This document shows, in pieces, positions 52,109 to 60,117 of a stretch of DNA of 64,000 bases. Positions within the stretch are counted from its first letter, which is position 1; each line of letters begins with the position of its first letter. Both the position numbers and the translations under genes were made by a program. This DNA comes from Rathayibacter sp. VKM Ac-2759 (GTDB lineage: Bacteria > Actinomycetota > Actinomycetes > Actinomycetales > Microbacteriaceae): assembly GCF_009834225.1 (NCBI RefSeq), contig NZ_CP047176.1, forward strand, positions 434,001 to 498,000, given 5' to 3'. The notes beneath the pieces are model-generated. The model worked only from the letters and a program-made list of their open reading frames with translations, was not told where the DNA came from and did no database searches.

Positions 52109-52291
52109 TCAGCTTCTGGTCGCGGGCCGGGTGAAGTGGCGCACGCCGTAGATCGCGAGGAGGAGGATCCCGCTCAGCTGCAGCGCGAGCGAGAAGCCGG
52201 AGGAGAACTCCTCCGTCGGCCACAGCAGCCTCAGCATCGTCGCGACGAAGATCGCCACGACACCGATGATGGACAGAACTCGACCCTGCAT
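52109..52291 (-). CDS. Small two-helix membrane protein
   Basis: 60 aa from ATG 52291, with GAGGG and a TATATT -10-like hexamer directly upstream. Two hydrophobic helices (LSIIGVVAIFVATMLRLLW and LALQLSGILLLAIYGV) are joined by an acidic turn. Unknown function. Confidence 0.6.
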   Translation of the reverse strand: MQGRVLSIIGVVAIFVATMLRLLWPTEEFSSGFSLALQLSGILLLAIYGVRHFTRPATRS

Positions 52292-52386
52292 CCCTCGAAT
52301 ATACGGTCCGGTCGGACGGAGGCCGACTCGCCCGCCGCTGACGTCCTGGAAGGGGATCCGTGACCGGCCGCTTCTGCCCTGGAGGG

Positions 52387-52596
52387 TCACGGAGCTTCCG
52401 GTTCCGCTGTTCCGTCGTCCGCGACGAAGATGCAGAACGGATGGCCGGCCGGGTCGGCGAGTACGGAGAGCGCCTCCTCCGAATCGGCGCTCCGATCGTC
52501 GACGACCGTGGCGCCCAGTGCGACCGCTCGCGCCCGCTGCTGCTCGAGCTCGTCCGCATCCGCGACGGTGAAGTCGAGGTGCAGCTGCTGGGGCAC
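52387..52596 (-). pseudogene. VOC (glyoxalase-like) family fragment
   Basis: 69 aa from GTG 52596. PQQLHLDFTVADADELEQQ and SVLADPAGHPFCIFVADD are the second half of a single-domain VOC protein. The frame continues a little upstream (to about 52660) but the first beta-alpha-beta-beta-beta half is missing, and the neighbouring gene's end occupies the space. Probably 5'-truncated. Confidence 0.55.
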
Positions 52597-52663
52597 CGGC
52601 CCGTCGGGCCAGGTCGCTCGGGGGAGCTCTCGGGCGGTCTCCGGTGCCCGCGCTCGTCCGGTG

Positions 52664-53047
52664 TCAGCCGAACGGATCTCGCTGAGGCGCCTCGAGGTCG
52701 GCGGTGTCCGGGTAGTCCAGGAAGTCGAGGGGCGGGATGTCCGTCATCTCCTCGTCCCAGGACGGCCGCGCGGGCTGCATGCGGCGCGTCTCCTGCTCGA
52801 TGTGAGCGATCGCCTCCGCGTCGTCCGGTTCCTCGACCTCGCTGCTGTCGATCGGCACCGACCACAGCTGGCTCGCGGGACCGATGAGCAGGTGGGCGTA
52901 CGCACGGCCGCCACCCTCGGTCAGGACCGGGACGGAGATGACGTCTGATTTGCCCACGTCGGCGAGGGCTCTGGAGTAGCGGAGGACCGCCTTGCAGGTG
53001 AGATCTCCGACGAGCAGGTGTCCGCTTGAGTAGTGCAGCTTTCTCAT
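52664..53047 (-). CDS. Hypothetical protein
   Basis: 127 aa from ATG 53047; a longer start at 53104 is possible. The N-terminus (MRKLHYSSGHLLVGDLTCKAVLRYSRALADVGKSDVISVPVL) looks like an alpha/beta domain, with an acidic, low-complexity C-terminus. I recall similar conserved small proteins in actinobacteria but can name no function. Confidence 0.7.
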   Translation of the reverse strand: MRKLHYSSGHLLVGDLTCKAVLRYSRALADVGKSDVISVPVLTEGGGRAYAHLLIGPASQLWSVPIDSSEVEEPDDAEAIAHIEQETRRMQPARPSWDEEMTDIPPLDFLDYPDTADLEAPQRDPFG

Positions 53048-53229
53048 GCCACCAGGTTTCTCATGCAACGGAAGGCCCTCAAGAGGGTTGCGGCCCGCGC
53101 TCATCTCAGTAAGACGATGACCGGGCCATGAGTGTCGTTCGAACTACTTCCTGGCGCCTCTCGACGACGGCTGTGCCTCGGGTGAGTCACCTCTTCGCTT
53201 CCCGATCGCGTGGCGAGAGAATCGACGGC

Positions 53230-53892
53230 ATGAGGCGCTGGCTCCGCGATCACGGTCTCCTCCTGGCCAACCTGCTGTTGTTCGTCGTGTTCTTCCTGGG
53301 CATGGTCGTGAACGGTTTCCAGGTCTACAACGATGAGAATGCCGCGCACGGCTCGCCGCCCGGTGCCCTCTCCGAGTACCTGACATCGGGCGACTTCGTG
53401 GAGGCGACGTTCGAGAACTGGGAGAGCGAGTTCCTCCAGATGGGCTCCTACGTCGTCCTGACCATCTTCTTGTTCCAGCGGGGGTCGTCCGAATCGAAGT
53501 CACCCGACGGGCCGTCACCTGAGGATGAGGATCCGCGAACCGTCCCGCCGACCGCGGAGCGTCCCTGGCCCGTTCGGCGCGGTGGGTGGGTGCTGACTCT
53601 GTACGAGAACTCCCTGGCATTGTTCTTCCTCGTGCTGTTCGCGGGCTCGTTCGTGCTGCACGGGCTGGGCGGCGCGTCGGCGTACAACTCCGAGCAGATC
53701 GAGCACGGGGGAGCGACCGTGACGGCCTGGCAGTACTTCGGCACCGCTCAGTTCTGGTTCGAATCGTTCCAGAACTGGCAGAGCGAGTTCCTCGCCGTCG
53801 CCTGCATCGTCTGAGCCTCCGTGTACTTCCGGCAGCGCGGCTCGGCGGAGTCCAAGCCCGTCGCTGAACCGCACAGGGCGACGCCCGACTGA
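53230..53892 (+). pseudogene. DUF6766-like membrane protein with premature TGA
   Basis: The frame from ATG 53230 gives 194 residues to TGA 53812-53814, then continues without another stop for 25 codons to 53892 (ASVYFRQRGSAESKPVAEPHR). The protein is an internal duplication: FENWESEFLQMGSYVVLTIFLFQRGSSESK in the first half matches FQNWQSEFLAVACIV-stop-ASVYFRQRGSAESK in the second, so the TGA interrupts the last membrane helix at a position that is Val in repeat 1. Either a truncated but functional protein or a recent nonsense mutation. Confidence 0.7.
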
Positions 53893-54033
53893 GTGCGGCC
53901 AAGTCGGTTCGGGCGACGGGCGACTCCGCCGCTTCGGCGTGGACCCTGTTCACTGACGGGTCGGCCGTCACCTCGTGCGCTGGCCCATCACTGCCAGGAT
54001 CGTCACCATCGCGATGATGCCCAGGAAGACCGT

Positions 54034-54270
54034 TCACTCCGCGCGCGAAGCGCTTCCAGTTCCAGCAGGCGCTGCTTCGGCGGACGGCCCGAACCCCACG
54101 AGCCCGATGCTCAGGAGCGCGACTCCGAGACCGGACCGCAGCCGGAAGCGGCGCGGGCGGCGCTCGTCCGCGACGGCGCGTGCGATCGCATGCGCTTGCG
54201 CTGCGTTCCCCGGATCCGATCCCCACGCAGGCGGTGCAGCTCGACGCACCAGCTCATCGATGTCATCCAT
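54034..54270 (-). CDS. Small hypothetical protein with one membrane segment
   Basis: 78 aa from ATG 54270 (GGGGAA upstream). Acidic helix MDDIDELVRRAAPPAW, an Arg-rich linker and a hydrophobic stretch (LGVALLSIGLVGFGPSAEAA). After its TGA (54034-54036) the same frame encodes VFLGIIAMVTILAVMGQRTR before the next stop at 53968, so a second membrane helix may have been cut off. It recalls anti-sigma-like small proteins but no sigma gene is present. Confidence 0.5.
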   Translation of the reverse strand: MDDIDELVRRAAPPAWGSDPGNAAQAHAIARAVADERRPRRFRLRSGLGVALLSIGLVGFGPSAEAAPAGTGSASRAE

Positions 54271-54420
54271 GTCGTTCCCCCTCAGTGATTGCCCTTCACT
54301 GTGGACATGTCCGGACAGCGCTCTGTCGTAATGCGAAGCCTCAGAGAGTTTCGCGAACCGAGCGCAGAGGATCAGCGAGCCGTGATTCTCGCGCGCAGCA
54401 CTCGGCACTACATTGCGGGC

Positions 54421-54606
54421 ATGACCCGTCGCACGCTCGGCAACACGTACACGGCCGTCTTCCTGATTGTGGGTGCCGCAATGACCCTCATCGGATCGCT
54501 CACCTCAGGGTCAGTGGGCGCCACTGCCGCCGTGGCCTTCGGCGCAGCCGCGGTGACGGCGGGGCTCGTGCTCATCGGCATCCGCTTGACCACGCCCGGC
54601 CGCTAA
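54421..54606 (+). CDS. Small two-helix membrane protein
   Basis: 61 aa from ATG 54421: MTRRTLGNTYTAVFLIVGAA followed by two hydrophobic helices and a basic end (RLTTPGR). A longer start at 54289 overlaps the divergent gene's upstream region and is less likely. No family recognised. Confidence 0.5.
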   Translation: MTRRTLGNTYTAVFLIVGAAMTLIGSLTSGSVGATAAVAFGAAAVTAGLVLIGIRLTTPGR

Positions 54607-54676
54607 CTACGCAAAGAGGCGGATCGAGCAGTCCGAGTCCGGAGCTTGCTCCGATCAACGAGACCGTCTCGGCTCG

Positions 54677-55033
54677 TCAGCTGGTGATCAAGCCCTCGAT
54701 ACGGTCGGCGGCGGCGGTGATGGTCGACACTGCGGCGAGGGTGAAGAGGCACGCGATGCCCCAGAACCAGGCGCGGCCGGGTGCTCCGGCGCTGCGTCTA
54801 TCGAACGCGAGCCACCAAGCTCCTACCACCGAGACGCACGCAGCAACGACTGAGCCCAGCGCCATCCGCACGTGATCCTCCGGGCCGGGGGAGGACCACG
54901 AGGTTGTCGCGAGCACGATGAGCACCGGCACCACGATCATGCCGAGAGCACCCAGCAGCACCGAGTGGAGGTAGCTGCGCGGAGCGGTACCGCCCGTCGA
55001 CATGTTGGTGGTCTGCGTTCTTACAGCGGTCAT
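54677..55033 (-). CDS. Four-helix membrane protein, unknown
   Basis: 118 aa from ATG 55033, chosen for GGGAGAAG upstream. Hydrophobic segments at about 24-46, 60-80 and 92-112. It lies 34 bases downstream of the winged-helix regulator stop on the same strand, so it is likely the last gene of that operon. Confidence 0.7.
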   Translation of the reverse strand: MTAVRTQTTNMSTGGTAPRSYLHSVLLGALGMIVVPVLIVLATTSWSSPGPEDHVRMALGSVVAACVSVVGAWWLAFDRRSAGAPGRAWFWGIACLFTLAAVSTITAAADRIEGLITS

Positions 55034-55067
55034 GTCACTTCTCCCATCGTCGCGGGCTTGATCCGCG

Positions 55068-55409
55068 TTACTTACGGTCGCGATCGACACGCGCGACGAT
55101 CGCTCGCAGCGCTTCGATCTCGATACGGAGGGCGGCGGCGCCCTGAGGGGTGAGAGCCACCCAGTTCTTCGCCCGTCGCCCGTCGTACCCACGTCGCGTG
55201 GTGATGTAGCCGGCGCCGAGCAGGACTTCGAGGTGTCGCCCGAGGTTTCCGTCAGTCAGGTCGAGGGTGGTGCGTAGGAAGCGGAAATCGGCTTCGCCGG
55301 CCTCGTGAAGGATGGTCAGAATCGCGAGACGTGTTCGCTGGTGGACCGCATCGTCCAGGGACGCGAACTCGTCGTCCGCCGACCCCTCAGCGAATGGTGG
55401 CGCGGACAC
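55068..55409 (-). CDS. Winged-helix transcriptional regulator (ArsR/MarR-like)
   Basis: 113 aa from GTG 55409 with AGGAGA upstream; it overlaps the end of the upstream gene by 23 bases. DDAVHQRTRLAILTILHEAGEADFRFLRTTLDLTDGNLGRHLEVLLGAGYITTRRGYDGRRAKNWVALTPQG is the DNA-binding domain of the single-domain type that usually represses its own operon. The paired palindromes at 55981-56019 are the likely targets. Confidence 0.88.
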   Translation of the reverse strand: MSAPPFAEGSADDEFASLDDAVHQRTRLAILTILHEAGEADFRFLRTTLDLTDGNLGRHLEVLLGAGYITTRRGYDGRRAKNWVALTPQGAAALRIEIEALRAIVARVDRDRK

Positions 55410-55968
55410 GTTCCGTCTCCTGCCGCAACACGCGGACACCCATCAGGGTGAGCGCGAGGCCGATGCCCGCGAGCACGGCGTCATCGACGGTCAGCGGGGT
55501 GTAGCGGTACGCGTCGATCGGGATCAGCCATCCGGAGGCAGCGTTCTGCAAGAAGCTGTAGCTCAGAAGCGGAGACGCTGCCGCCACCAGTACGCCGGCG
55601 ATCCACTGAGTGCGGTTCTCGAGCCGCCAGCCGACCACGAACAAGAGGACTCCGACGAGGAAGGCCGGACCCGCGAACATCGTGATCAAGAGAGTCAGAA
55701 CCGAGACCACGGTCACGATCGCCGCGACGAGCCCGATCCGCTCGCGACCCATCCCCACCCCAGCCCGCGCAGCAGCCGCCTTCAACGCGACCCACAGGGC
55801 GATGCTCGTGACGGCAGGAACCAGGTAGCCGACGAAGAACAGCGGCGACCCGGCCAGCGGTACCAGGCCAGCTGCGATGACCCCGACGCCGGAGATGACG
55901 AGCGGCAGCGATGACACCCGCCGAGCGGCGCGGACTCGTTTTTCCAAGGGGGTGCGTGTCAACGACAT
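55387..55968 (-). CDS. Six-helix membrane protein co-transcribed with its regulator
   Basis: 193 aa from ATG 55968. Hydrophobic helices run through the whole length (LPLVISGVGVIAAGLVPLAG, FFVGYLVPAVTSIALWVAL, IVTVVSVLTLLITMFAGPAFLVGVLLFVV). Family not recognised. It is the first gene of a three-gene operon with a winged-helix repressor and a small membrane protein, an arrangement seen for stress- or antimicrobial-responsive membrane modules. Confidence 0.78.
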   Translation of the reverse strand: MSLTRTPLEKRVRAARRVSSLPLVISGVGVIAAGLVPLAGSPLFFVGYLVPAVTSIALWVALKAAAARAGVGMGRERIGLVAAIVTVVSVLTLLITMFAGPAFLVGVLLFVVGWRLENRTQWIAGVLVAAASPLLSYSFLQNAASGWLIPIDAYRYTPLTVDDAVLAGIGLALTLMGVRVLRQETERVRATIR

Positions 55969-55980
55969 GCCGCTCCGATC

Positions 55981-56019
55981 ACTCTGCGATGTAGAGCAAC
56001 CTACTCTGCGATGCAGAGT
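55981..56019. promoter_or_regulatory. Paired operators ACTCTGC-GAT-GCAGAGT
   Basis: ACTCTGCGATGCAGAGT (56003-56019) is a perfect palindrome with 7-base arms. ACTCTGCGATGTAGAG (55981-55996) is a near-identical copy 22 bases away. They lie 13-51 bases upstream of the first gene of the operon that encodes a winged-helix regulator. Confidence 0.7.
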
Positions 56020-56030
56020 TATCGCTAGGC

Positions 56031-56075
56031 CGTCCCGTATGGGGATCGCCAACCGGTTCAGCCGGTGGCTCTCGT
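56031..56075 (+). repeat. Junction repeat, copy 1
   Basis: CGTCCCGTATGGGGATCGCC leads into a hairpin GCC(A)ACCGG-TTCAG-CCGGTGGC and then CTCTCG-TT-CGAGAG. The first ~28 bases recur at 56501, 57311 and 57899, all in this orientation. Confidence 0.65.
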
Positions 56076-56134
56076 TCGAGAGTCGGCCTGTGGTGAGCCA
56101 TGAGGGGTCCGGAACCGAGTGCGGCGCGAGGGTG

Positions 56135-56464
56135 CTAGCTGCTGGCCGCTCGAAGCGTCTTCACGAGCTCCTGCAGTTCAGTCGCGTGGTCCTGCTTCCA
56201 CTCGCGGATCGCAGGAGTCGCGAGCGGGTCCGTGTCCTCGGACACGGAGTCGTACCGCACCACGGCCACGTCGAGAACAGTGGCGAACACGTCGTCGTTC
56301 GGCTCCATGGAAGTGCCGGCGACACCGACCGTCGCAGTGTGATCAATGCCTACTCCGGAGAGGGCGATCGTCCACACCTGAATCGGACCATCGGGTGTCT
56401 GAGTAGCGTCATTGGTTCTCGCGTGGGAGACCTCGATGAGGACAGTGCCTACTGTGCGCTGCAT
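56135..56464 (-). CDS. Hypothetical protein between junction repeats
   Basis: 109 aa from ATG 56464 (a start at 56524 is possible). A beta-rich first half (MQRTVGTVLIEVSHA, IQVWTIALSGVGIDHTATVGV) and a C-terminal helix (AIREWKQDHATELQELVKTL). No known family. Flanked on each side by the directional repeat. Confidence 0.6.
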   Translation of the reverse strand: MQRTVGTVLIEVSHARTNDATQTPDGPIQVWTIALSGVGIDHTATVGVAGTSMEPNDDVFATVLDVAVVRYDSVSEDTDPLATPAIREWKQDHATELQELVKTLRAASS

Positions 56465-56500
56465 GGCCCGATCGTACTCAGCTGCTCTCTGCGCAGCCGA

Positions 56501-56535
56501 GCGTCGCGTATGGGGATCGTCCACCGGTCGCCGGA
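56501..56535 (+). repeat. Junction repeat, copy 2
   Basis: GCGTCGCGTATGGGGATCGT followed by CCACCGGTCGCCGG; it matches copy 1 over GCGTATGGGGATCG plus the following CACCGG. It lies between the starts/ends of two minus-strand genes. Confidence 0.65.
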
Positions 56536-56568
56536 ATCAAGTTTGCGTCAGCCACTGCTCCTAGGGCT

Positions 56569-57273
56569 CTACGTCTCCCAGGTGAACTTGATTGCCCCCG
56601 CGTTCTGCGCCGCAGTAGCGACGATGAAAACGATCCCGGCGGTGACTAGTGCAGTGGCTACCAGCCAGAGCCAGCCGCGTGCTCGAGGCCCCGAACGCAA
56701 GCGCCACCATCCCTGCGCGCCGCAACCGAGTGCCGCGACACCCACGTACACGACACCTCCCCACCGAGCGAACTCGGTCATTTGAACGCCGAGCAGGGCC
56801 CCGCCCCACACGACCACGATCACCACCCCGGCCAAGCCGGCCGAGAGTAGCCACAGAGCAGTCGCAGCAAATTGGCGCCAGTCTTCGGGTACCGGCTCGT
56901 TCTCGGGGTGTTCTCGGTGGAACTGCTCGCGGTAGCGCTCGACCGAAGGGAGCAGGTCGCGTACTTGCTGGGGAAGATCAGCGGTGGGGAGTGCGAGGAA
57001 CTTGGGGAGATCACGGGCGAGCAGGCCGGCTCCTGCTAGCAGGCGCGCGGCGCGGTCGCGCTCGAAGTCTGAAGTCTGACCATCGAGAGCGAGCCCCCAT
57101 CGCCCGGCCTGGTCGGGTGCGCCGATCTCGCGGTATCTCGTGATCAGAGCGAGTCTCGTGGGCTGTTCCGACGGGAACCGCCGCACGTGAGCGCAGAGGA
57201 AGTTGAGGGCGGCTGCGCGGCGACCTTCTCTCCACAGCTCATCGGCTCGCTCGATCGCCGCCGCTCCGTCCAC
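56569..57273 (-). CDS. DUF6584-like protein with C-terminal membrane helices
   Basis: 234 aa. The N-terminal helical-repeat region (ADELWREGRRAAALNFLCAHVRRFPSEQPTRLALITRYREIGAPDQAGRWGLAL) matches the DUF6584 pattern. The last ~110 residues hold three membrane helices. Function unknown. It lies between junction repeats 2 and 3. Confidence 0.75.
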   Translation of the reverse strand: MDGAAAIERADELWREGRRAAALNFLCAHVRRFPSEQPTRLALITRYREIGAPDQAGRWGLALDGQTSDFERDRAARLLAGAGLLARDLPKFLALPTADLPQQVRDLLPSVERYREQFHREHPENEPVPEDWRQFAATALWLLSAGLAGVVIVVVWGGALLGVQMTEFARWGGVVYVGVAALGCGAQGWWRLRSGPRARGWLWLVATALVTAGIVFIVATAAQNAGAIKFTWET

Positions 57274-57310
57274 GCGCTCATCGTCGCACCTTCCATCAAT
57301 CAGGCGAACT

Positions 57311-57345
57311 GCCGTTCCGTATGAGAATGGTCCAGCGGGCGTCCG
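57311..57345 (+). repeat. Junction repeat, copy 3
   Basis: CCGTTCCGTATGAGAATGGT followed by CCAGCGGGCGTCCGG. The most diverged copy, but it keeps CCGTATG.G.AT.G and sits exactly in the gap between two genes. Confidence 0.5.
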
Positions 57346-57374
57346 GTGGGGGTCGTGGATCGGTACGGTGAAGC

Positions 57375-57878
57375 ATGCTTCCGGTTCCGACTGAGCGCCT
57401 TCGATTCCGTCAAATGCGTGAGGAAGACTGGGACGACATGGCCGCCCTTCTCAGCGACCCGGACGTGATGCGTTACTACCCCGCTCCGAAGACGCGAGCT
57501 GAGGCGGCGGATTGGATCGCCTGGAACCTCGCCAACTACGCGACGCACGGGTACGGGCTGTGGCTCATCGAGACCCTGGACGGAGCATTCGTCGGTGACT
57601 GCGGGCTCACCTGGCAGGAAGTCAACGGAGTCCCAGCGCTTGAAGTCGGGTACCACGTTCGCGCTGCGTTTCAGGGCCGCGGGCTCGCCACCGAAGCAGC
57701 GGCCGCATCCCGGGACTTCGCTCGCGATCAACTACAGGCGGCGGCCCTGGTCGCGATCATTCACCCCGACAATCGCGCGTCCGAGCGCGTGGCACAGAAG
57801 ATCGGGATGACCCGTGCAGCAGACGATCTTGGCGGGCGCATTCCCGTACGGAGAGTCCTGAGCATGCTCCTGGACTGA
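57375..57878 (+). CDS. RimJ/RimL-type GNAT acetyltransferase
   Basis: 167 aa. LRFRQMREEDWDDMAALLSDPDVMRYY, IGDCGLTWQ-like strand (FVGDCGLTW), LEVGYHVRAAFQGRGLATEAA (acetyl-CoA loop QGRGLAT) and IIHPDNRASERVAQKIGM are standard for this group that acetylates ribosomal proteins or antibiotics. Between junction repeats 3 and 4. Confidence 0.92.
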   Translation: MLPVPTERLRFRQMREEDWDDMAALLSDPDVMRYYPAPKTRAEAADWIAWNLANYATHGYGLWLIETLDGAFVGDCGLTWQEVNGVPALEVGYHVRAAFQGRGLATEAAAASRDFARDQLQAAALVAIIHPDNRASERVAQKIGMTRAADDLGGRIPVRRVLSMLLD

Positions 57879-57898
57879 CCGGCGGGGGTCGCCATCCG

Positions 57899-57925
57899 GG
57901 CGTCCGGTATGGGGGTCGCTCAACG
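57899..57925 (+). repeat. Junction repeat, copy 4
   Basis: GGCGTCCGGTATGGGGGTCG with CTCAACG; it matches copies 1 and 2 over the GTATGGGG-TCG core, 20 bases after the GNAT stop. Confidence 0.6.
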
Positions 57926-57971
57926 CTCCGTTCCGACTCGTCAGCCGCCGCGCGGACCGGCACGCGCACCG

Positions 57972-58028
57972 GTGTCCCGTATGACCCGCCCGCTGAGAAG
58001 CCCGGTGAGGGGGCGGCTATCGGGACAC
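57972..58028. repeat. Long imperfect hairpin carrying a partial junction repeat
   Basis: GTGTCCCG (57972-57979) pairs with CGGGACAC (58021-58028). A second stem CCGCCC/GGGCGG (57986-57991, 58011-58016) lies inside, with unpaired bases on both strands. The left side contains GTCCCGTATG, the start of the junction repeat. It could be a terminator or a folded recombination site. Confidence 0.45.
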
Positions 58029-58123
58029 GAGGAAGCCGGACCAGGACGTGCCGTCACCCACTCGCGCCGGCGTCCGCCCCGGTCGTCGGGTTCGCGCACG
58101 CGGGCGTGCGGAAGACTGGTCGG

Positions 58124-59668
58124 ATGACAGCGCAAGCGCGAACGCCCGACCCTCGGACCCCGGCAGCGGACGCCCCCGTGCCCGCCCTGCCTCCGACCCT
58201 CGCCGATGCGCTCGTGCAGCGCTTCGCAGGGGCTCGACCGACCGCGCCGTCGGCGACGTTCGCCCTCTTCGACCGCGCGGGGGTCCTCCTCCAGCACGGC
58301 GTCGGCGAGCACAGCCTCGACGGGCGGTCGCCCGCGCTCGGGACGGTCTACCGGATCGCGTCGATGTCGAAGAGCGTCGAGGCGGCGGCGGTGCTGGTGC
58401 TGCGCGATCGCGGGCTCCTCGACCTCGACGACCTCGTGTCGGCGCACGTGCCGGAGTTCGCCGACCCGGTCTACGACGGCGCTGTCGTGCCGGTCACGCT
58501 CCGGATGCTCCTGACCAACTGCTCCGGGCTGCCGGAGGACAACGGCTGGGCCGACCACGTGATGGGGATGACGCGCGAGGAGTTCCTCGCCGTCATCGCG
58601 CGGGGCCTGACCTTCAGCGAGCGGCCGGGGAGCGGCTACCAGTACTCGAACATCGGCTTCTGGCTGCTCGGGGTCGTCGTCGAGAACCTCACCGGGCAGA
58701 CGTTCGCCGAGTTCGCGACCCGCACGCTGCTCGAGCCGCTCGGGCTCGAGCGCACGCGCTACGCCGTCACCGACTACGGCCCCGACACCGAGGTCGCGCA
58801 CGGGTTCAGCACCTACGACGAGGGGGCGACCTGGGTCGAGCGGCCCGTCGTCGGCTCGGGAGCGGGGGCCTGCGCGGCGAGCCTGTTCAGCACGGTCGGC
58901 GACATCGCCCGCTGGAGCGCCTGGCTCTCGAGCGCGTTCGACGCCGACTCCGAGGAGGACGCGGTGCTCAGCCGCGCCTCGCGCCGCGAGATGCAGCGGG
59001 GCGCGACGGTCATGCCGTCGATCGCCGACCGCCCCGCCGAGAGCGTCCTCGAGGGCACCGCCTACGGGATGGGCCTGGTCATCGAGCACGACGTGCGGTT
59101 CGGCGCCATCGCCCAGCACTCGAGCGGCCTGCCCGGCTGGTCGTCGAACATGCGCTGGCACATCGCGTCGGGCCTCGGTGTCGTCGTGTTCGCGAACGCC
59201 GACGGCGCGAAGCTCGCCCCCACGGCGGCCGCGCTCCTGCGGACGGCGCTCGAGGAGCTGCAGCCGCCCGCCCGCGAGATCACGCTGCTCCCGTCGACCG
59301 TCGACGCCGCCCGGGCGATCGAGGCGGCGATCGACTCCGGCGACCTCACGGAGGCGTCGGCTCTGTTCAGCCCGAACCTGCTCAGCGATGTGCCGGCCGA
59401 GGTGCGCGCCCGCCGCCTCGCCGACGTGATCGCCGAGGTGGGCGGTCTCGCGGAGGACCGCGTCCCGCTCGCCGACCGTCTGCTCTGGTGCCTGTCGGCG
59501 GCGCACGTGGCGTTCGCGGTGCCCGGTCGGGACGGCGAGCTCGAGTGCCGGATCGAGACGACTCCGACCGTTCCGGCTCTCGTGCAGCGCCTGATCGTCG
59601 TGAAGCGCGAGCCGCTGACTCCGCTCTCGCCCGTGACGAGGAGCTACCGGCCGCGTATCCGTCCCTGA
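58124..59668 (+). CDS. Serine hydrolase, beta-lactamase/class C PBP fold
   Basis: 514 aa from ATG 58124. SxxK nucleophile motif at Ser80-Lys83 (IASMSKSVEAA), Tyr174-Ser-Asn (YQYSNIGFWLLG) and a later HSSGLPGWS as the third motif. The C-terminal ~130 residues (from LLPSTVDAARA) form an extra helical and beta domain. No signal peptide, so it is probably an intracellular esterase or peptidase-like enzyme and not a beta-lactamase. Confidence 0.9.
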   Translation: MTAQARTPDPRTPAADAPVPALPPTLADALVQRFAGARPTAPSATFALFDRAGVLLQHGVGEHSLDGRSPALGTVYRIASMSKSVEAAAVLVLRDRGLLDLDDLVSAHVPEFADPVYDGAVVPVTLRMLLTNCSGLPEDNGWADHVMGMTREEFLAVIARGLTFSERPGSGYQYSNIGFWLLGVVVENLTGQTFAEFATRTLLEPLGLERTRYAVTDYGPDTEVAHGFSTYDEGATWVERPVVGSGAGACAASLFSTVGDIARWSAWLSSAFDADSEEDAVLSRASRREMQRGATVMPSIADRPAESVLEGTAYGMGLVIEHDVRFGAIAQHSSGLPGWSSNMRWHIASGLGVVVFANADGAKLAPTAAALLRTALEELQPPAREITLLPSTVDAARAIEAAIDSGDLTEASALFSPNLLSDVPAEVRARRLADVIAEVGGLAEDRVPLADRLLWCLSAAHVAFAVPGRDGELECRIETTPTVPALVQRLIVVKREPLTPLSPVTRSYRPRIRP

Positions 59669-59682
59669 CGCGGCCGTCTCGG

Positions 59683-60066
59683 TCAGTCGCCCGTGTGCGC
59701 CGTCATCGCGATGGACACGAGGAGGCCGGGCAGGTCCGGCCCGAGACGGGCGACCGCGCGGGCCGGAGGAGCGTCGCTGAAGACGGCGGAGTACGCCTCG
59801 TTCATGCCCGCGAAGTCCTCCGGCCGCGCGAGCAGGACCGTGACCATCGTGACGTCGGCCAGCGTGGCCCCGCCCGCGAGCAGAACGGCCTCGCAGTTGA
59901 GCAGGGCCCGACGGGTCTGATCCTGGATCGACGGCCCCGCGACCGCGCCGGTCGCCGGATCGATCCCGACCGTCCCCGACACGGCGATCACCGACCCCGC
60001 CCGCACCCCCTGGCTGTACAGCGGCGAGCTCGGGGCGTTCTCGGTGCTGATGATGTGCCTGGTCAT
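59683..60066 (-). CDS. RidA-family enamine/imine deaminase-like protein
   Basis: 127 aa from ATG 60066. YSQGVRAGSVIAVSGTVGIDPATG, the helix ALLNCEAVLLAGGATLADV and PPARAVARL, with the family arginine, are present. It hydrolyses reactive enamines or related intermediates. It is convergent with the serine hydrolase (14-base gap). Confidence 0.92.
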   Translation of the reverse strand: MTRHIISTENAPSSPLYSQGVRAGSVIAVSGTVGIDPATGAVAGPSIQDQTRRALLNCEAVLLAGGATLADVTMVTVLLARPEDFAGMNEAYSAVFSDAPPARAVARLGPDLPGLLVSIAMTAHTGD

Positions 60067-60117
60067 GGTCGGGAGCGTACGCCCGGTGCGCACGTCGGCG
60101 TCCCGCGGTCGGGCTCG

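Noticed and set aside
56031..57985. Classical integron attC sites
   Set aside because: The repeats have the right positions, but the GTTRRRY/RYYYAAC core boxes are not present and no integrase gene is in the window. I therefore report the array only as cassette-like.
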